64,000 nt of DNA from Microvirga sp. SRT01 (GTDB lineage: Bacteria; Pseudomonadota; Alphaproteobacteria; Sphingomonadales; Sphingomonadaceae), in the NCBI GenBank assembly GCA_018139225.1, contig JAGSNX010000001.1, positions 558,001 to 622,000 on the forward strand, given 5' to 3'. Below the pieces are notes generated by a model, which saw only the letters and a program-made list of their open reading frames with translations, had not been told where the DNA came from and made no database searches. This document shows, one piece after another, positions 16,418 to 26,491 of this stretch (positions within the stretch are counted from its first letter, which is position 1; each line of letters starts with the position of its first letter). The translations under genes were made by a program, and so were the position numbers.

Positions 16418-16705
16418 GACATCCTCCCGAACCTTGCGGCGACGCATTCCGTAACGTCGCGGCGACTGGCCGTTTGCGATGCCGGCGGGATCATCCGCCG
16501 ACCCGTCGTGGGTAGACCGGCAATTGCATCGCCAACCACCATTGCGGGTCAGGCTGGTTTATTTGCGGGACAAAATGTTCACAATGCGGGTAACAACCGT
16601 CATCTGGCTGGCCTAGCCTAATCATGCGTCAAGATTCGACAGGCCGCGACAGGATTGTTTCACGACGACCCTGCGGCGGTTCCGGACCCAGAAACGGAGA
16701 ATCCC
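16418..16705. promoter_or_regulatory. Divergent promoter region between the two T3SS operons
   Basis: The only sizeable non-coding gap in the core locus. It must hold the promoters for the sctU operon (-) and the transglycosylase-sctV operon (+). It includes an AT-richer patch around 16555-16600 (TTTATTTGCGGGACAAAATG at 16558-16577), unusual for this GC-rich DNA. I see no hrp box (GGAACC-N16-CCAC) or PIP box (TTCGC-N15-TTCGC). Confidence 0.5.
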
Positions 16706-17479
16706 ATGCCCGCCACGACCCGATCGGCCACCCGGTCGCCGCCGATACTAGGCTGCTATGTGGTCGGGGCGATGCTCTTCGCCGCCCCCGCCTTTGCCCA
16801 AAGCTGCGATACGGCGGCGCTCGGAGCGCGCTTCACCGAGGCCGCCGCGCTGTGCGCCGATCAAGGCGCGCCGGTCTCGCGCAAGGCTGCATCGGCTCCG
16901 TTGCCGGCCAGCGTTCCTGCAGCGCCGGTCACGGCACCGGCTGTGGCCACCGCGGCGAGCGCGGCGGTCCGGCCCGGCATCGCGGCACGGGAGCCCGTTT
17001 CGATCCAGATGACCGGCTATCGCCGCCGCCTGGCCAAGGCGGTTGCGACGGTCGAGGCGCGCCGCGGTCCGGTGGACTCCCGGTTGCTGAACGCGGTCGG
17101 CCAGCGCTACCGAATCGATCCGCGTCTGCTGGCGTCGATCGTCCATGCCGAGTCGGCCGGTCGGCCGACCGCGGTGTCGAACAAGGGTGCGCTTGGGCTG
17201 ATGCAGGTGATGCCGGGCACCGCACGTGGCCTGGGCGTCCGCGATCCCCAGCAATTGCTCGGCAACCCCGCGCTCGCGCTCAGTACCGGTGCGGTCTACC
17301 TCAAGCAGTTGCAGCGACAGTTCGGCAACAACGTCCCGCTCGTGCTGGCGGCGTACAATGCCGGGCCGGGTGCGGTGATCCGAGCCGGTCGCCGCGTACC
17401 CCGCTACCGTGAGACGCAGGGCTACGTTGCCAAGATCATGGGCAGCTACACCACCCGCGCCGCCGCCGCGCGTCGCTGA
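16706..17479 (+). CDS. Exported lytic transglycosylase heading the T3SS operon
   Basis: 257 aa. Signal peptide ends FAAPAFAQ. After an Ala/Pro-rich linker (~residues 50-95) comes a soluble-lytic-transglycosylase (SLT) domain: the catalytic Glu in LASIVHAESAGRP, GALGLMQVMPGTARGLGV, and AAYNAGPGAVIRAGR. It cleaves peptidoglycan to open a path for the basal body. CGGAGA lies upstream of the ATG at 16706, chosen over 16655. It sits 23 bases before sctV, in the position often taken by IpgF/HpaH-type enzymes. Confidence 0.92.
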   Translation: MPATTRSATRSPPILGCYVVGAMLFAAPAFAQSCDTAALGARFTEAAALCADQGAPVSRKAASAPLPASVPAAPVTAPAVATAASAAVRPGIAAREPVSIQMTGYRRRLAKAVATVEARRGPVDSRLLNAVGQRYRIDPRLLASIVHAESAGRPTAVSNKGALGLMQVMPGTARGLGVRDPQQLLGNPALALSTGAVYLKQLQRQFGNNVPLVLAAYNAGPGAVIRAGRRVPRYRETQGYVAKIMGSYTTRAAAARR

Positions 17480-17502
17480 TCCGGTTCGGGGGGCAAGCGG
17501 GC

Positions 17503-19500
17503 ATGAGCGTCGAACGATATCTGGCATCGCAGGACACCGTGCCGCGCACGGGACTGTTCGCGCGCATCGCCGACCTCGCGCTGCCGATGGGCGCGGTGTC
17601 GATCATCGCGCTGATGATCCTGCCGTTGCCGACGTTGCTGGTCGACCTGCTGGTCGGCATCAACATCACGTTCGGCGTGATGCTGCTGATGACGACCCTG
17701 TATATCCGCGGGCCGCTCGATTTCTCCAGTTTCCCGTCGATCCTTCTCGTGTCGACGCTGTTCCGGCTGTCGCTGTCCGTGGCGACGACGCGGATGATCC
17801 TGATCGACGGCCACGCCGGCAACATCATCCAGACGTTCGGACAGATGGTGGTGGGCGGCAACATCGTCGTCGGGCTCGTGGTGTTCCTCATCATCACGGT
17901 CGTGCAATTTATCGTCATCGCCAAAGGCGCCGAGCGTGTGGCCGAGGTCGCCGCCCGGTTTAGCCTCGATTCGATGCCGGGCAAGCAATTGTCGATCGAC
18001 AGCGATCTCCGTTCCGGCCTGATCGACAAGGACGATGCGCGCCGCCGCCGCCGCACGCTGGAACAGGAGTCGAAGCTGCACGGCAGCCTCGACGGTGCGA
18101 TGAAGTTCGTGAAGGGCGACGCGATCGCCTCGATCGTCATCGTCGTCGTCAACCTGATCGGCGGTCTCGCGGTCGGCGTCATGCAGCAGGGCATGGCGCT
18201 GGGCGACGCCACGCATAAATACTCGATTCTGACGATCGGCGAGGGCCTCGTCGCCCAGATACCCGCACTGCTCGGCGCAATGGCGGCGGGCCTGATGGTC
18301 ACGCGCGCGACCGATGACGAGGACGACGCGAATCTGGGTCAGGTCATGCACCGCCAGTTGGTCGCCAATCCGCGCGTGCTGCTGTTCGTGGGCGCGACCG
18401 CGTTCCTGATGGCGCTGGTCCCGGGCTTTCCGACGTTGGTGTTTCTGTTCCTGGGCTTCTCGCTGATCCTCGGCGGGGCACTGCTCCATCCCAAATTGCA
18501 GCCGCATCTGATGCGCCACATCGCGCCGTTGCGGTCGCAGGTGATGCGCGGGCGCGAGCCGGAGCGGCTGGCGACGATGCACACCGCGCCCGCCCTGCCC
18601 CGGCCCGTCGTCCCGCTGCTGCTGGAACTGCGGGGCGCGCGCCCGACCCAGTCGGAGGAGGTCGCTCTGTCGCAGCGGCTCGGCGCCTCGCTCGATGCTC
18701 TCCAGCATCGCTCGGGCGTGCCGCTGCCGCGGCTGGCGATCCACTTTCTCGATCCCGAAGCACCGCCGTCGTGGCGATTGCTGGCATTCGAACTCGGCGT
18801 CGCGGGCGGGCCGATGGACGATCTCGGCGACGTGGCCGATACCGTTCCCGATCAGGTCCGCCGGCTGCTGCCGCGCTTCCTCGGCGTGCAGGAGGCGGTG
18901 ACGCTGCTCAACCGCGTCGGCGAAACCTATCCGGAGGTCGTGAAGGAAGCGGTGCGGGCGATCCCGTCTGCGCGGATCGCCGAAATCCTGCGCCGGCTGG
19001 CCGAGGAAGAGGTCAGCATCCGCAACATGCGCGACGTGCTGGAGGGGATGACGGAGGCCGCCGGGCAGGAACGCGACATGGCGCGGATCGCAGATCTGAC
19101 GCGCATCGCGCTGAAGCGGTACCTGATGGACCAGATCGCACGCGACGGCACGGTGCGCGCGCTGGTGGTGAAGCCGGAGCTGGAAACCCGGCTGCGCGAT
19201 TCGATCCGGCTGGTGGACGGCGTCGAGCGAGTCGCCCTGCCGCCGGACGTCGCGCGTGAGTTGGTGTCGACCATTCTGGCGACGGCCGAGGCGACGCAGG
19301 CCGATGCGCTGGTCACCAGTTACGAGGTACGCCGCGCGACCCGCAAGCTGATCGAGCCGGATATCTGGAACCTGCCGGTCCTCGCTTTCAACGAATTGAC
19401 CCCTACCACGCGGATCGAGATCATCGGCCAGATCGGCCTGCCGGCGGTGACGCTGGCGGACCCGAGCGCCGGTGCGGTCGCGACCACAGAATCGGAGTGA
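17503..19500 (+). CDS. sctV: Type III export gate protein SctV (FlhA family)
   Basis: 665 aa. The N-terminal half has eight predicted transmembrane helices and the FHIPEP-family signature (FRLSLSVATTRMILIDGHAG). The C-terminal half is the cytoplasmic nonameric ring domain (GVQEAVTLLNRVGETYPEVV, then ALKRYLMDQIARDGTVRALV). Recruits chaperone-substrate complexes and uses the proton motive force. It overlaps or abuts sctC. Confidence 0.96.
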   Translation: MSVERYLASQDTVPRTGLFARIADLALPMGAVSIIALMILPLPTLLVDLLVGINITFGVMLLMTTLYIRGPLDFSSFPSILLVSTLFRLSLSVATTRMILIDGHAGNIIQTFGQMVVGGNIVVGLVVFLIITVVQFIVIAKGAERVAEVAARFSLDSMPGKQLSIDSDLRSGLIDKDDARRRRRTLEQESKLHGSLDGAMKFVKGDAIASIVIVVVNLIGGLAVGVMQQGMALGDATHKYSILTIGEGLVAQIPALLGAMAAGLMVTRATDDEDDANLGQVMHRQLVANPRVLLFVGATAFLMALVPGFPTLVFLFLGFSLILGGALLHPKLQPHLMRHIAPLRSQVMRGREPERLATMHTAPALPRPVVPLLLELRGARPTQSEEVALSQRLGASLDALQHRSGVPLPRLAIHFLDPEAPPSWRLLAFELGVAGGPMDDLGDVADTVPDQVRRLLPRFLGVQEAVTLLNRVGETYPEVVKEAVRAIPSARIAEILRRLAEEEVSIRNMRDVLEGMTEAAGQERDMARIADLTRIALKRYLMDQIARDGTVRALVVKPELETRLRDSIRLVDGVERVALPPDVARELVSTILATAEATQADALVTSYEVRRATRKLIEPDIWNLPVLAFNELTPTTRIEIIGQIGLPAVTLADPSAGAVATTESE

Positions 19501-19502
19501 CG

Positions 19503-21443
19503 ATGCAGATCAGGACGACCCGCACGATGCCGCTGGCCGCGGCCTTGCTCGCCACGGTTGGCGGCTTCGGCCTGCTGGCGGGCGCGCCCGGCGCGGCGCC
19601 GGCGGCGGTATTGCAGGCGGTGCCGCCGCGCACGCCCGCCCCGAATCCGGCGACCGTGCCCAACGGCGTGACGATCACCGCGCGCGAGCAGCCGATCGCC
19701 CAGTTCCTGCGCGACCTGTTCGGTCGCGTCGGCCGCCCGGTCGTGCCCAGCCCGAAGCTGACCGGGACCGTGAACGGCGTCTTCACCGGATCGATCGACA
19801 AGATCTACCGGGACATCGCCCGCGCGTTCAACCTCGTCAGCTACGACGACGGGGCGGCGCTCTACGTCTATGCGGGCAGCGAGGTGTCGGTGCAGACGCT
19901 GAACGTCGGCAGCGACGGCGCACAGCGGATCCAGCGTCAGGCGCGGGCGCAACGGCTGATCGACGGGCGCAACACGCTGCGCGCGGCCGGAGACGGTACG
20001 CTGGTCATCAGCGGCACGCCGCGCTTCATCGAACAGGTCACGGCGCTCAGCCAAGGTGCGAACTCCGCGCCCCTTCCCGGCCCGGGTTTCGGCGGCAGCG
20101 GCGGCGGTTTGTCGACCAGTTTTACGCCCCCGCCTCCGCAGCCGCTGGAATTCCGGGTCTTCTATCTGCGCTATGCCCGCGCGGAGGATACGGTGATGAA
20201 CGCCGGTGGTCGCGAGGCGCGGATACCCGGCATCGCCACGATCCTGCAGAACCTCGTCCTCGATCAGCGGCCGGGCGGCAGCGCGTTGGGCCAGACCACG
20301 ACGCAGTTCGGGGCGCGTCTCGTCCGCCAGAGCCAGCCGCGGCTGCGCGGTCTCGGCCTCGACTCGGTCGCACCCGATTCCAGTCAGGCGTCGTTGCTGG
20401 CGCAGAGCGACATTCTCGGGCTGGGCGCGAACGCGGGCGGCGGCGCTATCGGCGGTGGCGGCGACGTGGTCGCCCCGCTGACCAGCGATATCGTCCGGAT
20501 CGAGCCGAACCCGGCGCTGAACGCGATCATCGTCCGCGACGTGCCGGAACGGATGGCCGCCTATGACTCGCTGATCCGCGCGCTCGACGTGGAGCCGCAG
20601 ATCGTCGAGGTCGAGGCGACGATCATCGACATCAACATCGACAAGCTGCGTGAACTCGGCATCAACTGGCGGCTGTCGACGGGCGGGTTCGGGGCGCTGT
20701 TCGGCAATGGCGATGCCACGTCGGACGGCCGGTTGCTGCCGATACCCGGATCGCGGCGCGGCAACGTCGACAACATCTCCCCATCCGGGAACGGCGGCAC
20801 AATCTCGACGATCATCGGCAGCCAGCGCGAGTTCCTCGCCCGCATCCGCGCGCTGGAGCAGAAAACCGCCGCGCGCGTGATCGCCCGGCCGCAGTTGATG
20901 ACCCTGTCCAACAGCGAGGCGGTGTTCGATCGCACGCGCACCTTCTACGTTCGCGTCGCCGGGCGGGCGGAGGTCGACCTGTTCAACGTCACTGCCGGCA
21001 CCGTCCTGCGCGTCAACCCGCACGTCTTCCGCGATCACGACCAGACGCGCATCCGGTTGATGGTCAATATCGAGGACGGCACTTTGACGGGGCAGTCGAT
21101 CGAGAACCTGCCGATCGTCGAGCGCGCGACCGTCGCGACGCAGGGCATGGTGCTGGACGGCGAGAGCCTGTTGCTGGGCGGGATGACGATCGATTCCGAT
21201 CTGGACATCGAAACCAAGATTCCGCTGCTCGGTGACATTCCGGTGCTCGGCAACCTGTTCAAGACTCGCAGCCGGAATCGCAACCGGACGGAGCGGCTGT
21301 TCCTGATCACGCCGCGCACGGTGACGCTCGGATCGCGCCTGTCGCCGTCCGCCGCCAGCATCGCCGGCGCCCCGATGCCCGCGCCGGGCGCTGTGCCGCC
21401 GATGCCCTCCGTTCCCGTCCGAAACACGGGAGTGCCCCGATGA
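19503..21443 (+). CDS. sctC: Type III outer-membrane secretin SctC
   Basis: 646 aa from the ATG at 19503, which has GGAG five bases ahead; a GTG at 19497 is also in frame. Signal peptide of about 30 residues, N-terminal N0/N1 ring domains (SPKLTGTVNGVFTGSIDKIY), N3 region around EPNPALNAIIVRDVPERM, and the secretin core (RVIARPQLMTLSNSEAVFD; LLLGGMTIDSDLDIETKIPL; LGDIPVLGNLFK). Forms the outer-membrane pore. No SctG pilotin gene is recognised beside it. A secretin rules out a flagellar export system. Confidence 0.95.
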   Translation: MQIRTTRTMPLAAALLATVGGFGLLAGAPGAAPAAVLQAVPPRTPAPNPATVPNGVTITAREQPIAQFLRDLFGRVGRPVVPSPKLTGTVNGVFTGSIDKIYRDIARAFNLVSYDDGAALYVYAGSEVSVQTLNVGSDGAQRIQRQARAQRLIDGRNTLRAAGDGTLVISGTPRFIEQVTALSQGANSAPLPGPGFGGSGGGLSTSFTPPPPQPLEFRVFYLRYARAEDTVMNAGGREARIPGIATILQNLVLDQRPGGSALGQTTTQFGARLVRQSQPRLRGLGLDSVAPDSSQASLLAQSDILGLGANAGGGAIGGGGDVVAPLTSDIVRIEPNPALNAIIVRDVPERMAAYDSLIRALDVEPQIVEVEATIIDINIDKLRELGINWRLSTGGFGALFGNGDATSDGRLLPIPGSRRGNVDNISPSGNGGTISTIIGSQREFLARIRALEQKTAARVIARPQLMTLSNSEAVFDRTRTFYVRVAGRAEVDLFNVTAGTVLRVNPHVFRDHDQTRIRLMVNIEDGTLTGQSIENLPIVERATVATQGMVLDGESLLLGGMTIDSDLDIETKIPLLGDIPVLGNLFKTRSRNRNRTERLFLITPRTVTLGSRLSPSAASIAGAPMPAPGAVPPMPSVPVRNTGVPR

Positions 21444-22561
21444 GCGAGGGCGGCAACGTCCTGCGCGTGCTCGGCGGCCGGCTATCGGGCACGCAGAAGC
21501 AATTGCCGGACGACGGCCGCATCTCGATCGGTCACCAGTTCTGGCAGGACGTCGTGATCCGCGATGCCGCGGTGAAGGGGCATGCCGTCGATCTCGTCGT
21601 CAGCGACGGCGGCGCCGCGCAGGTGACCGTGCTGGAGGGGTCGATCGAACTGCTCGGCTCGACCGTCGACGCCGGCCAAACCGCCCTACTGCCGCCCTAC
21701 GTCCCCTTCACCATCGGTGCCATCCCCCTGGCCTGGGGCGATCCCGAAAGCCCGCGCTGGAGCGAGGCAGGCGGACTCGCGCTGGCGAAGCCGTCGCCGC
21801 CGCCCCTGCCGCCCTCGGCAAGGGAACACGCGGTGACATGGGCACGCGGGGTCGGCGGACAGATCGATGCCGGAATCACGCGCAAGGTCATCGGGGCCGG
21901 ACTGGCGCTGCTGCTGGTCGTGGCCCTGCTCGTCGGCCTGATGCCGGCGATCGACGCGCTGGGCCTGCGCGGCAGTCCGGCTGAGCGGGTGCAGCGAGCG
22001 CTGACCGCGCGCGGTCTGACCGATCTGCAGGTGGTCCGGGATGGCGATGCGGGCGGTGTCGTCGTGCGGGGGCTGGTTCGATCCGATGCCGACCGACAGA
22101 AGGTGGAAAGCGTGTTGCGCGACACCTATTCACCGGGCCGTGTCGAGGTGCAGACGACCGAGGAACTGGCGCAGGCGAGCGTCGATGTCGCCCAAATGCG
22201 CGGCTTCACCGCCAATGCCCGATCGTTGGGCCGCGGCGTGGTTGAGCTGCACACGACACCGCTGTCGGCGGAACAAAGACCGCAGTTGTTCCGTGCCGTG
22301 AACACCGACGTTCGCGGCATCAAGCGACTCGTGATCCGGGACGATCTGCCCGCAATCGACGACCAGCCGCTGAAAACGATCAGCGACGCCACCAAGAAAG
22401 TGTCGACCGTCGTCGTCGGGGACCCTTCTTTCGTTCAGACCGTTGATGGTGGTCGGTACTTTACGGGTGCTTTGATGCCCAGCGGGCATCGGCTCGTCCG
22501 ATTTGAGGGGGATACTGTCGTATTCGAGAAGAACGGCAAGCTCACCCGGGTTAGTTTCTGA
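21440..22561 (+). CDS. sctD: Type III inner-membrane ring protein SctD
   Basis: 373 aa. Cytoplasmic FHA-like N-terminus (residues ~5-105), proline-rich linker (SPPPLPPSA), one transmembrane helix at about 150-172 (VIGAGLALLLVVALLVGLMP), then periplasmic ring-building domains (RALTARGLTDLQVVRDGDAG onward). This is the SctD architecture. The ATG overlaps the sctC stop by four bases. Confidence 0.88.
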   Translation: MSEGGNVLRVLGGRLSGTQKQLPDDGRISIGHQFWQDVVIRDAAVKGHAVDLVVSDGGAAQVTVLEGSIELLGSTVDAGQTALLPPYVPFTIGAIPLAWGDPESPRWSEAGGLALAKPSPPPLPPSAREHAVTWARGVGGQIDAGITRKVIGAGLALLLVVALLVGLMPAIDALGLRGSPAERVQRALTARGLTDLQVVRDGDAGGVVVRGLVRSDADRQKVESVLRDTYSPGRVEVQTTEELAQASVDVAQMRGFTANARSLGRGVVELHTTPLSAEQRPQLFRAVNTDVRGIKRLVIRDDLPAIDDQPLKTISDATKKVSTVVVGDPSFVQTVDGGRYFTGALMPSGHRLVRFEGDTVVFEKNGKLTRVSF

Positions 22562-22618
22562 ACGAACGAAGGCCCCGCATTCGGCGGGTATGACGCAAAC
22601 GGACACAGGAGAAGGCAC

Positions 22619-22930
22619 ATGACTTCCACCCCCGTCACGAGCAGCCTGGGCATGATGGCAGCCTCCCCGCTCACCAGCAACCGCTCCAGCAAGGGCGGCG
22701 ACACCGGCCAGTGGTTCGAGGCGCTTGCCAGCGCCTGGGGCCAGACGCTGGACCAGCAGGCCGGCCGGATCGAGCAGATGTCGAACCAGATTTCCGACGG
22801 CGGCGACAATCCGTCGCAGATCACCAAGTTGACCGCCGAATCGATGCGGATGTCGTTCATGGCGAACAGTTCGTCCACGTCGATCGACAGCGTCGGCAAG
22901 GCGCTGGAGACGATGGCGCGCAAGGGCTGA
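22619..22930 (+). CDS. sctF: Type III needle subunit SctF
   Basis: 103 aa, no cysteine, no signal peptide, predicted helical hairpin: WFEALASAWGQTLDQQAGRI and a C-terminal helix around FMANSSSTSIDSVGKALETM. Size and position directly before sctI fit the needle protomer, exported through the apparatus and polymerised outside the cell. AGGAGAAGGCAC precedes the ATG. The C-terminal two-thirds resembles the end of the 8758-9351 protein. Primary sequence is too short and variable for certain family assignment. Confidence 0.78.
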   Translation: MTSTPVTSSLGMMAASPLTSNRSSKGGDTGQWFEALASAWGQTLDQQAGRIEQMSNQISDGGDNPSQITKLTAESMRMSFMANSSSTSIDSVGKALETMARKG

Positions 22931-22956
22931 TCCGCTAGCGAGAGGGAGACGACATC

Positions 22957-23355
22957 ATGTCGATCGAAGCAATCGCGGCCACCGGGGCGGGTATGGCCCC
23001 GCCGCCGACCGAGACGGTGCAGGCGCCTCCCAGCGCCTCCATTTCCGATATCTCGGGATTTCAGGATGCCCTGACCACTGGCAACATGAACGGAGCTGCC
23101 GCGGTCGGTGGGCCGGATGCTATGTCTCCGGCACTGAAGGCGGTATTCGGACAACTCGAGAGCGTGAATGGCGAAGCGAAGTCTATCGCCGATTACGCAA
23201 AGGTTGCCGAAGCCAAGGGCACGGAAATGACTCCGGGCGAGGTCGTCAACCTGACGATGCGCAGCCACGAATTCATGTTCCATTGTCAATTGACGTCCAA
23301 CATCGCCAATCGGACCTCCGACGGGCTTCAGCAGTTGTTCCGCCAACAGTCCTGA
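22957..23355 (+). CDS. sctI: Type III inner rod protein SctI
   Basis: 132 aa. Variable, Ala/Pro-rich N-terminus, and a C-terminal helix with EMTPGEVVNLTMRSHEFMFH, then LTSNIANRTSDGLQQLFRQQ. The closing LQQLFRQQ is characteristic of the YscI/HrpB rod family, which links the export gate to the needle. It lies between sctF and sctJ as expected. Confidence 0.88.
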   Translation: MSIEAIAATGAGMAPPPTETVQAPPSASISDISGFQDALTTGNMNGAAAVGGPDAMSPALKAVFGQLESVNGEAKSIADYAKVAEAKGTEMTPGEVVNLTMRSHEFMFHCQLTSNIANRTSDGLQQLFRQQS

Positions 23356-23365
23356 GGGGGAACAC

Positions 23366-24118
23366 ATGACAATGCACGCGAACATGAGGCGGACGCTCGC
23401 CATCATCGCCTGCGTGCTGCTCGCGGCCTGCGGCCAGACCGAGCTCTACAGCAAGCTCAGCGAGTCGCAGGCCAATGAGATGATCGCCGTGCTGCAAACG
23501 GCTGGCATCGACGCCTCCAAGACGGAGGTTGCCGAAAAGGGATGGACGCTTTCGACTGCGCAGGGCGACTTCGCGCAAGCCGTCAAAATCCTGCACACTC
23601 AGGGCTATCCGCGCGAGGAATTTGCCTCGCTCGGCACTGTCTTCAAGAAGGAAGGTTTCGTGTCCTCCCCCACGGAGGAGCGGGCGCGCTTGCAATGGGG
23701 CCTCAGCCAGGAACTGTCGCGGACCGTGTCGGAGATCGACGGCGTGGTACAGGCCCGCGTTCATGTCGCGCTGGCCGATGACGACCGGCTGGGTGACCGT
23801 AAGCGCCCCGCTTCGGCCGCGGTGTTCATCAAGTATCGGCCGGGCGCGAATATGGACGCGCAGGTCGGCAAGGTGAAGGCAATGGTCGTGAACGCGGTCG
23901 AGGGCCTGAGCTACGAGAAGGTATCCGTGTCGACCTTCCCGGCGCAGCCGCTACCCATTGCAGCGCGGGCACCGGCCGACAACATGGTCCGGGGCAGCAT
24001 CGCGGCGCTGGCGGTGCCGATCGTGCTGCTGGTCGCGGCGTTCTTCGGTTATCCCGGTTTCCGCCGCTGGCAACAGCGTCGCCGCATCGCCGCTGCACTG
24101 CCCCCGGTTGAACGATGA
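23366..24118 (+). CDS. sctJ: Type III inner-membrane ring lipoprotein SctJ
   Basis: 250 aa. Lipoprotein signal with lipobox LLAAC (Cys22), YscJ/FliF-like ring domains (TELYSKLSESQANEMIAVLQ; LSRTVSEIDGVVQARVHVAL; SAAVFIKYRPGANM), and a C-terminal transmembrane helix (IAALAVPIVLLVAAFFGYPG). Forms the inner ring with SctD. GAGGGGG precedes the ATG. The stop overlaps sctK. Confidence 0.95.
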   Translation: MTMHANMRRTLAIIACVLLAACGQTELYSKLSESQANEMIAVLQTAGIDASKTEVAEKGWTLSTAQGDFAQAVKILHTQGYPREEFASLGTVFKKEGFVSSPTEERARLQWGLSQELSRTVSEIDGVVQARVHVALADDDRLGDRKRPASAAVFIKYRPGANMDAQVGKVKAMVVNAVEGLSYEKVSVSTFPAQPLPIAARAPADNMVRGSIAALAVPIVLLVAAFFGYPGFRRWQQRRRIAAALPPVER

Positions 24119-24573
24119 CGGCGGTCGCTGAACGCGCCCGGCTGGGAGCGATCGGTACCGATCTGATCGGCGTCGATGGCGGCCCCGCCGAGCGCAGGGT
24201 TGCGCGCTTCGTTGCCAGCCTGAGCGGCAATCCCATCACCATCACGCATTTTTGCGATCTGGGTAAGACGCCGGTCTGGCGACGTTGGCCGCGGGCGGCT
24301 CAACGGCGGCTGGCGCAGCGCGTGGCGCTCGCTTCGATCGCCGACGCGGTGGCCGGGTCGATCGACGGCGAATGGCTGGGAGCGTTGGCGGACGTTGCGG
24401 GCGAGGATGCACTCGACTGGGCCGCGTCCCAGGCGGAACGCGTCGTAGCAGGCGACATGACCACGCTGGCGCCCAAGGATCTGGAAGCACGCGGCTTCTC
24501 GCTGCTAGCGTCGACGAGAAGCGACGACAGAACGGCGAAATGGATCGCGGCAGCGATGAAGGTGGGGGCATGA
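24115..24573 (+). CDS. sctK: SctK-like sorting-platform protein (by position)
   Basis: 152 aa, soluble, largely helical, between sctJ and sctL with four-base overlaps on both sides. That slot is normally sctK, whose product links SctD to the SctQ-SctL pods. The sequence itself (PITITHFCDLGKTPVWRRWP) shows no motif I can assign with certainty, as expected for this poorly conserved family. It could instead be a locus-specific protein. Confidence 0.6.
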   Translation: MTAVAERARLGAIGTDLIGVDGGPAERRVARFVASLSGNPITITHFCDLGKTPVWRRWPRAAQRRLAQRVALASIADAVAGSIDGEWLGALADVAGEDALDWAASQAERVVAGDMTTLAPKDLEARGFSLLASTRSDDRTAKWIAAAMKVGA

Positions 24574-25169
24574 GCTATATCCTGCTCCGCGCCGATGCCA
24601 TCGCGACCACGCTGGCCGAGGACCCCGTGGTTCCGGCCGCCGATGTCGGGGCGCTGACCGACGCGATGGCGTTGCTGGATGCGGCGGCCAAGGTTCGTGC
24701 CGATACGGATGCCGCCGTTGCGCGGGCCATGGAAGCCGGTCGAGCCGAAGGCTACGCTGCCGGGCGAGAGGAGGGTCGCGCCGCCGTCGCTGCGGACATC
24801 GACGCCGAACGCTTCGCGCTGGCGCTGCGCGACAGGGAGGTGCTGGCCGAGCGGCAGGGGGCGATCGCTCACCTCGCGCTCGAAGTCGTTCGCCGAATCG
24901 CCAGTTCACTGGGTCCCGAAGAAACGATGGCAGCCATCGTCGCGCGCGCAACGGCAGACGTCGCACCCGATACGGCGCTCACTGTTCGCGTCGCGCCGGC
25001 AGTGCTGGATGCCGTGGCGGAGCGGCTGGGTAATCGTGCCGGCCTGACGGTCGAGGCCGATCCTGCTCTCGATCCGCTCGATTGCGTGATCGAGACCGCG
25101 CTGAGCCGGGTTCAGGCCGGGCTCGATACGCAGCTCGCGCTGATCGAGCGGCATTGGTCGTCGCAGTGA
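24570..25169 (+). CDS. sctL: Type III ATPase stator SctL
   Basis: 199 aa. An Ala/Glu/Arg-rich N-terminal coiled coil ([20 protein letters not shown]) is followed by a FliH/V-ATPase E-like C-terminal domain ([20 protein letters not shown] to [20 protein letters not shown]). It tethers and restrains the SctN ATPase at the sorting platform. ATG at 24570 overlaps the sctK stop; its stop overlaps the sctN start. Confidence 0.9.
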   Translation: MSYILLRADAIATTLAEDPVVPAADVGALTDAMALLDAAAKVRADTDAAVARAMEAGRAEGYAAGREEGRAAVAADIDAERFALALRDREVLAERQGAIAHLALEVVRRIASSLGPEETMAAIVARATADVAPDTALTVRVAPAVLDAVAERLGNRAGLTVEADPALDPLDCVIETALSRVQAGLDTQLALIERHWSSQ

Positions 25170-26491
25170 CGGACGGTTCGCATTCGGTCGTCGAACGGCT
25201 GCTTGCCGGACTTGATCGGGTCGACACCGTCGAGCGCCGGGGACGGCTGGTTGAGATCCGCGGCACGACGATCAAGGTCACCGGCATCGCCGCGCGGATC
25301 GGTGCACAGTGCGAGATCGTCGAACCGTTGACCGGACAGGTCGTTGCGGCGGAAGTGATCGGCATCGACGGCGATGCCGCGATCCTGACGCCGCTGTCGG
25401 ACGTACGCGGCCTGTCGCCGGATGCCGAGGTGCTGGTGCGCGAGAGCGACGGCAATGTCCGTTACGGCGAGGCGCTGCTGGGACGCGTGCTCGACGGTCA
25501 GGGCCGGCCGATCGACGGCAAGGGGCCGCTGCCCGACGGGCTCGCGGCGACACCCCTGCACGCGCCGGCACCGCTGCCGATGGACCGCGCGCTGATCGAT
25601 ACGCCGGTCGCAACTGGAGTACGGGCGATCGACACGCTGCTGACGCTCGGCACGGGCCAGCGGATTGGCGTGTTCGCGGCGGCGGGCGGAGGCAAGTCGA
25701 CGCTGCTCGGCATGCTGGCGCGCTTTGCCGATGCGGACGTGATCGTCATCGCGCTGATCGGCGAACGTGGTCGCGAAGTACGTGAGTTCATCGTCGACAG
25801 CCTTGGCGAGGAAGGGCTGGCGCGCACCGTCATCGTCTGCGCCACCAGCGATCGCGCCGCGATGGAACGCGTCCGCGCCGCGCATCACGCGACCGCGATC
25901 GCCGAGGGGTTCCGCAGCGAGGGCAAGCGCGTGCTGTTGCTGATGGATTCGGTAACGCGCTTTGCCCGTGCCCTGCGCGAGATCGGGCTTGCAGCCGGCG
26001 AACCGGCGGTGAGGCGCGGGTTCCCGCCGTCCGTCTTCGCCGAACTGCCGCGCCTGTTCGAGCGCGCAGGCAACGACGATCGCGGCTCGATTACCGGCGT
26101 CTACACCGTGTTGCTGGAGGATGAGGACGAGGGCGATCCGGTCGGCGAGGAAGTACGGTCGATCCTCGACGGACACATCGTGCTGTCGCGCAAGCTGGGT
26201 GCGGCGGGGCATTACCCGGCGATCGATGTGCTCGCGAGCCTCAGCCGATTATTCCCCCGGCTGGCGACAAAGGAGCATCGCACCGCCGCCGGTCGCCTCC
26301 GCGAGTTGATGGCCAAATATGTGGAAATCGAGTTCCTGGTACAGGTTGGCGAGTACAAGCCGGGCAGCGATCCCCTCGCCGATCGGGCACTGGCGGCGCG
26401 GTCGGAAATCGAGACGCTGCTGAAGCAGGATGCGCTGGCGCACGAGCCGTTCGATACCGCGATCATGCGGCTGCGCGCGGTGGCGGGATGA
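25166..26491 (+). CDS. sctN: Type III secretion ATPase SctN
   Basis: 441 aa from a GTG at 25166 that overlaps the sctL stop (GTGA); upstream frame 25082-25165 is inside sctL and rejected. F1-type hexameric ATPase: Walker [10 protein letters not shown] at about 171-179, Walker [21 protein letters not shown], and [20 protein letters not shown]. Strips chaperones and unfolds substrates at the entry of the export gate. Confidence 0.96.
   Translation: MTDGSHSVVERLLAGLDRVDTVERRGRLVEIRGTTIKVTGIAARIGAQCEIVEPLTGQVVAAEVIGIDGDAAILTPLSDVRGLSPDAEVLVRESDGNVRYGEALLGRVLDGQGRPIDGKGPLPDGLAATPLHAPAPLPMDRALIDTPVATGVRAIDTLLTLGTGQRIGVFAAAGGGKSTLLGMLARFADADVIVIALIGERGREVREFIVDSLGEEGLARTVIVCATSDRAAMERVRAAHHATAIAEGFRSEGKRVLLLMDSVTRFARALREIGLAAGEPAVRRGFPPSVFAELPRLFERAGNDDRGSITGVYTVLLEDEDEGDPVGEEVRSILDGHIVLSRKLGAAGHYPAIDVLASLSRLFPRLATKEHRTAAGRLRELMAKYVEIEFLVQVGEYKPGSDPLADRALAARSEIETLLKQDALAHEPFDTAIMRLRAVAG

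Noticed and set aside
16418-16705. Possible hrp box or PIP box for the T3SS promoters
   Set aside because: Neither consensus, with its correct spacing, could be found in the divergent region.
25082-25165. N-terminal extension of SctN
   Set aside because: Lies wholly within sctL and lacks family similarity; the GTG at 25166 gives the usual overlap and length.
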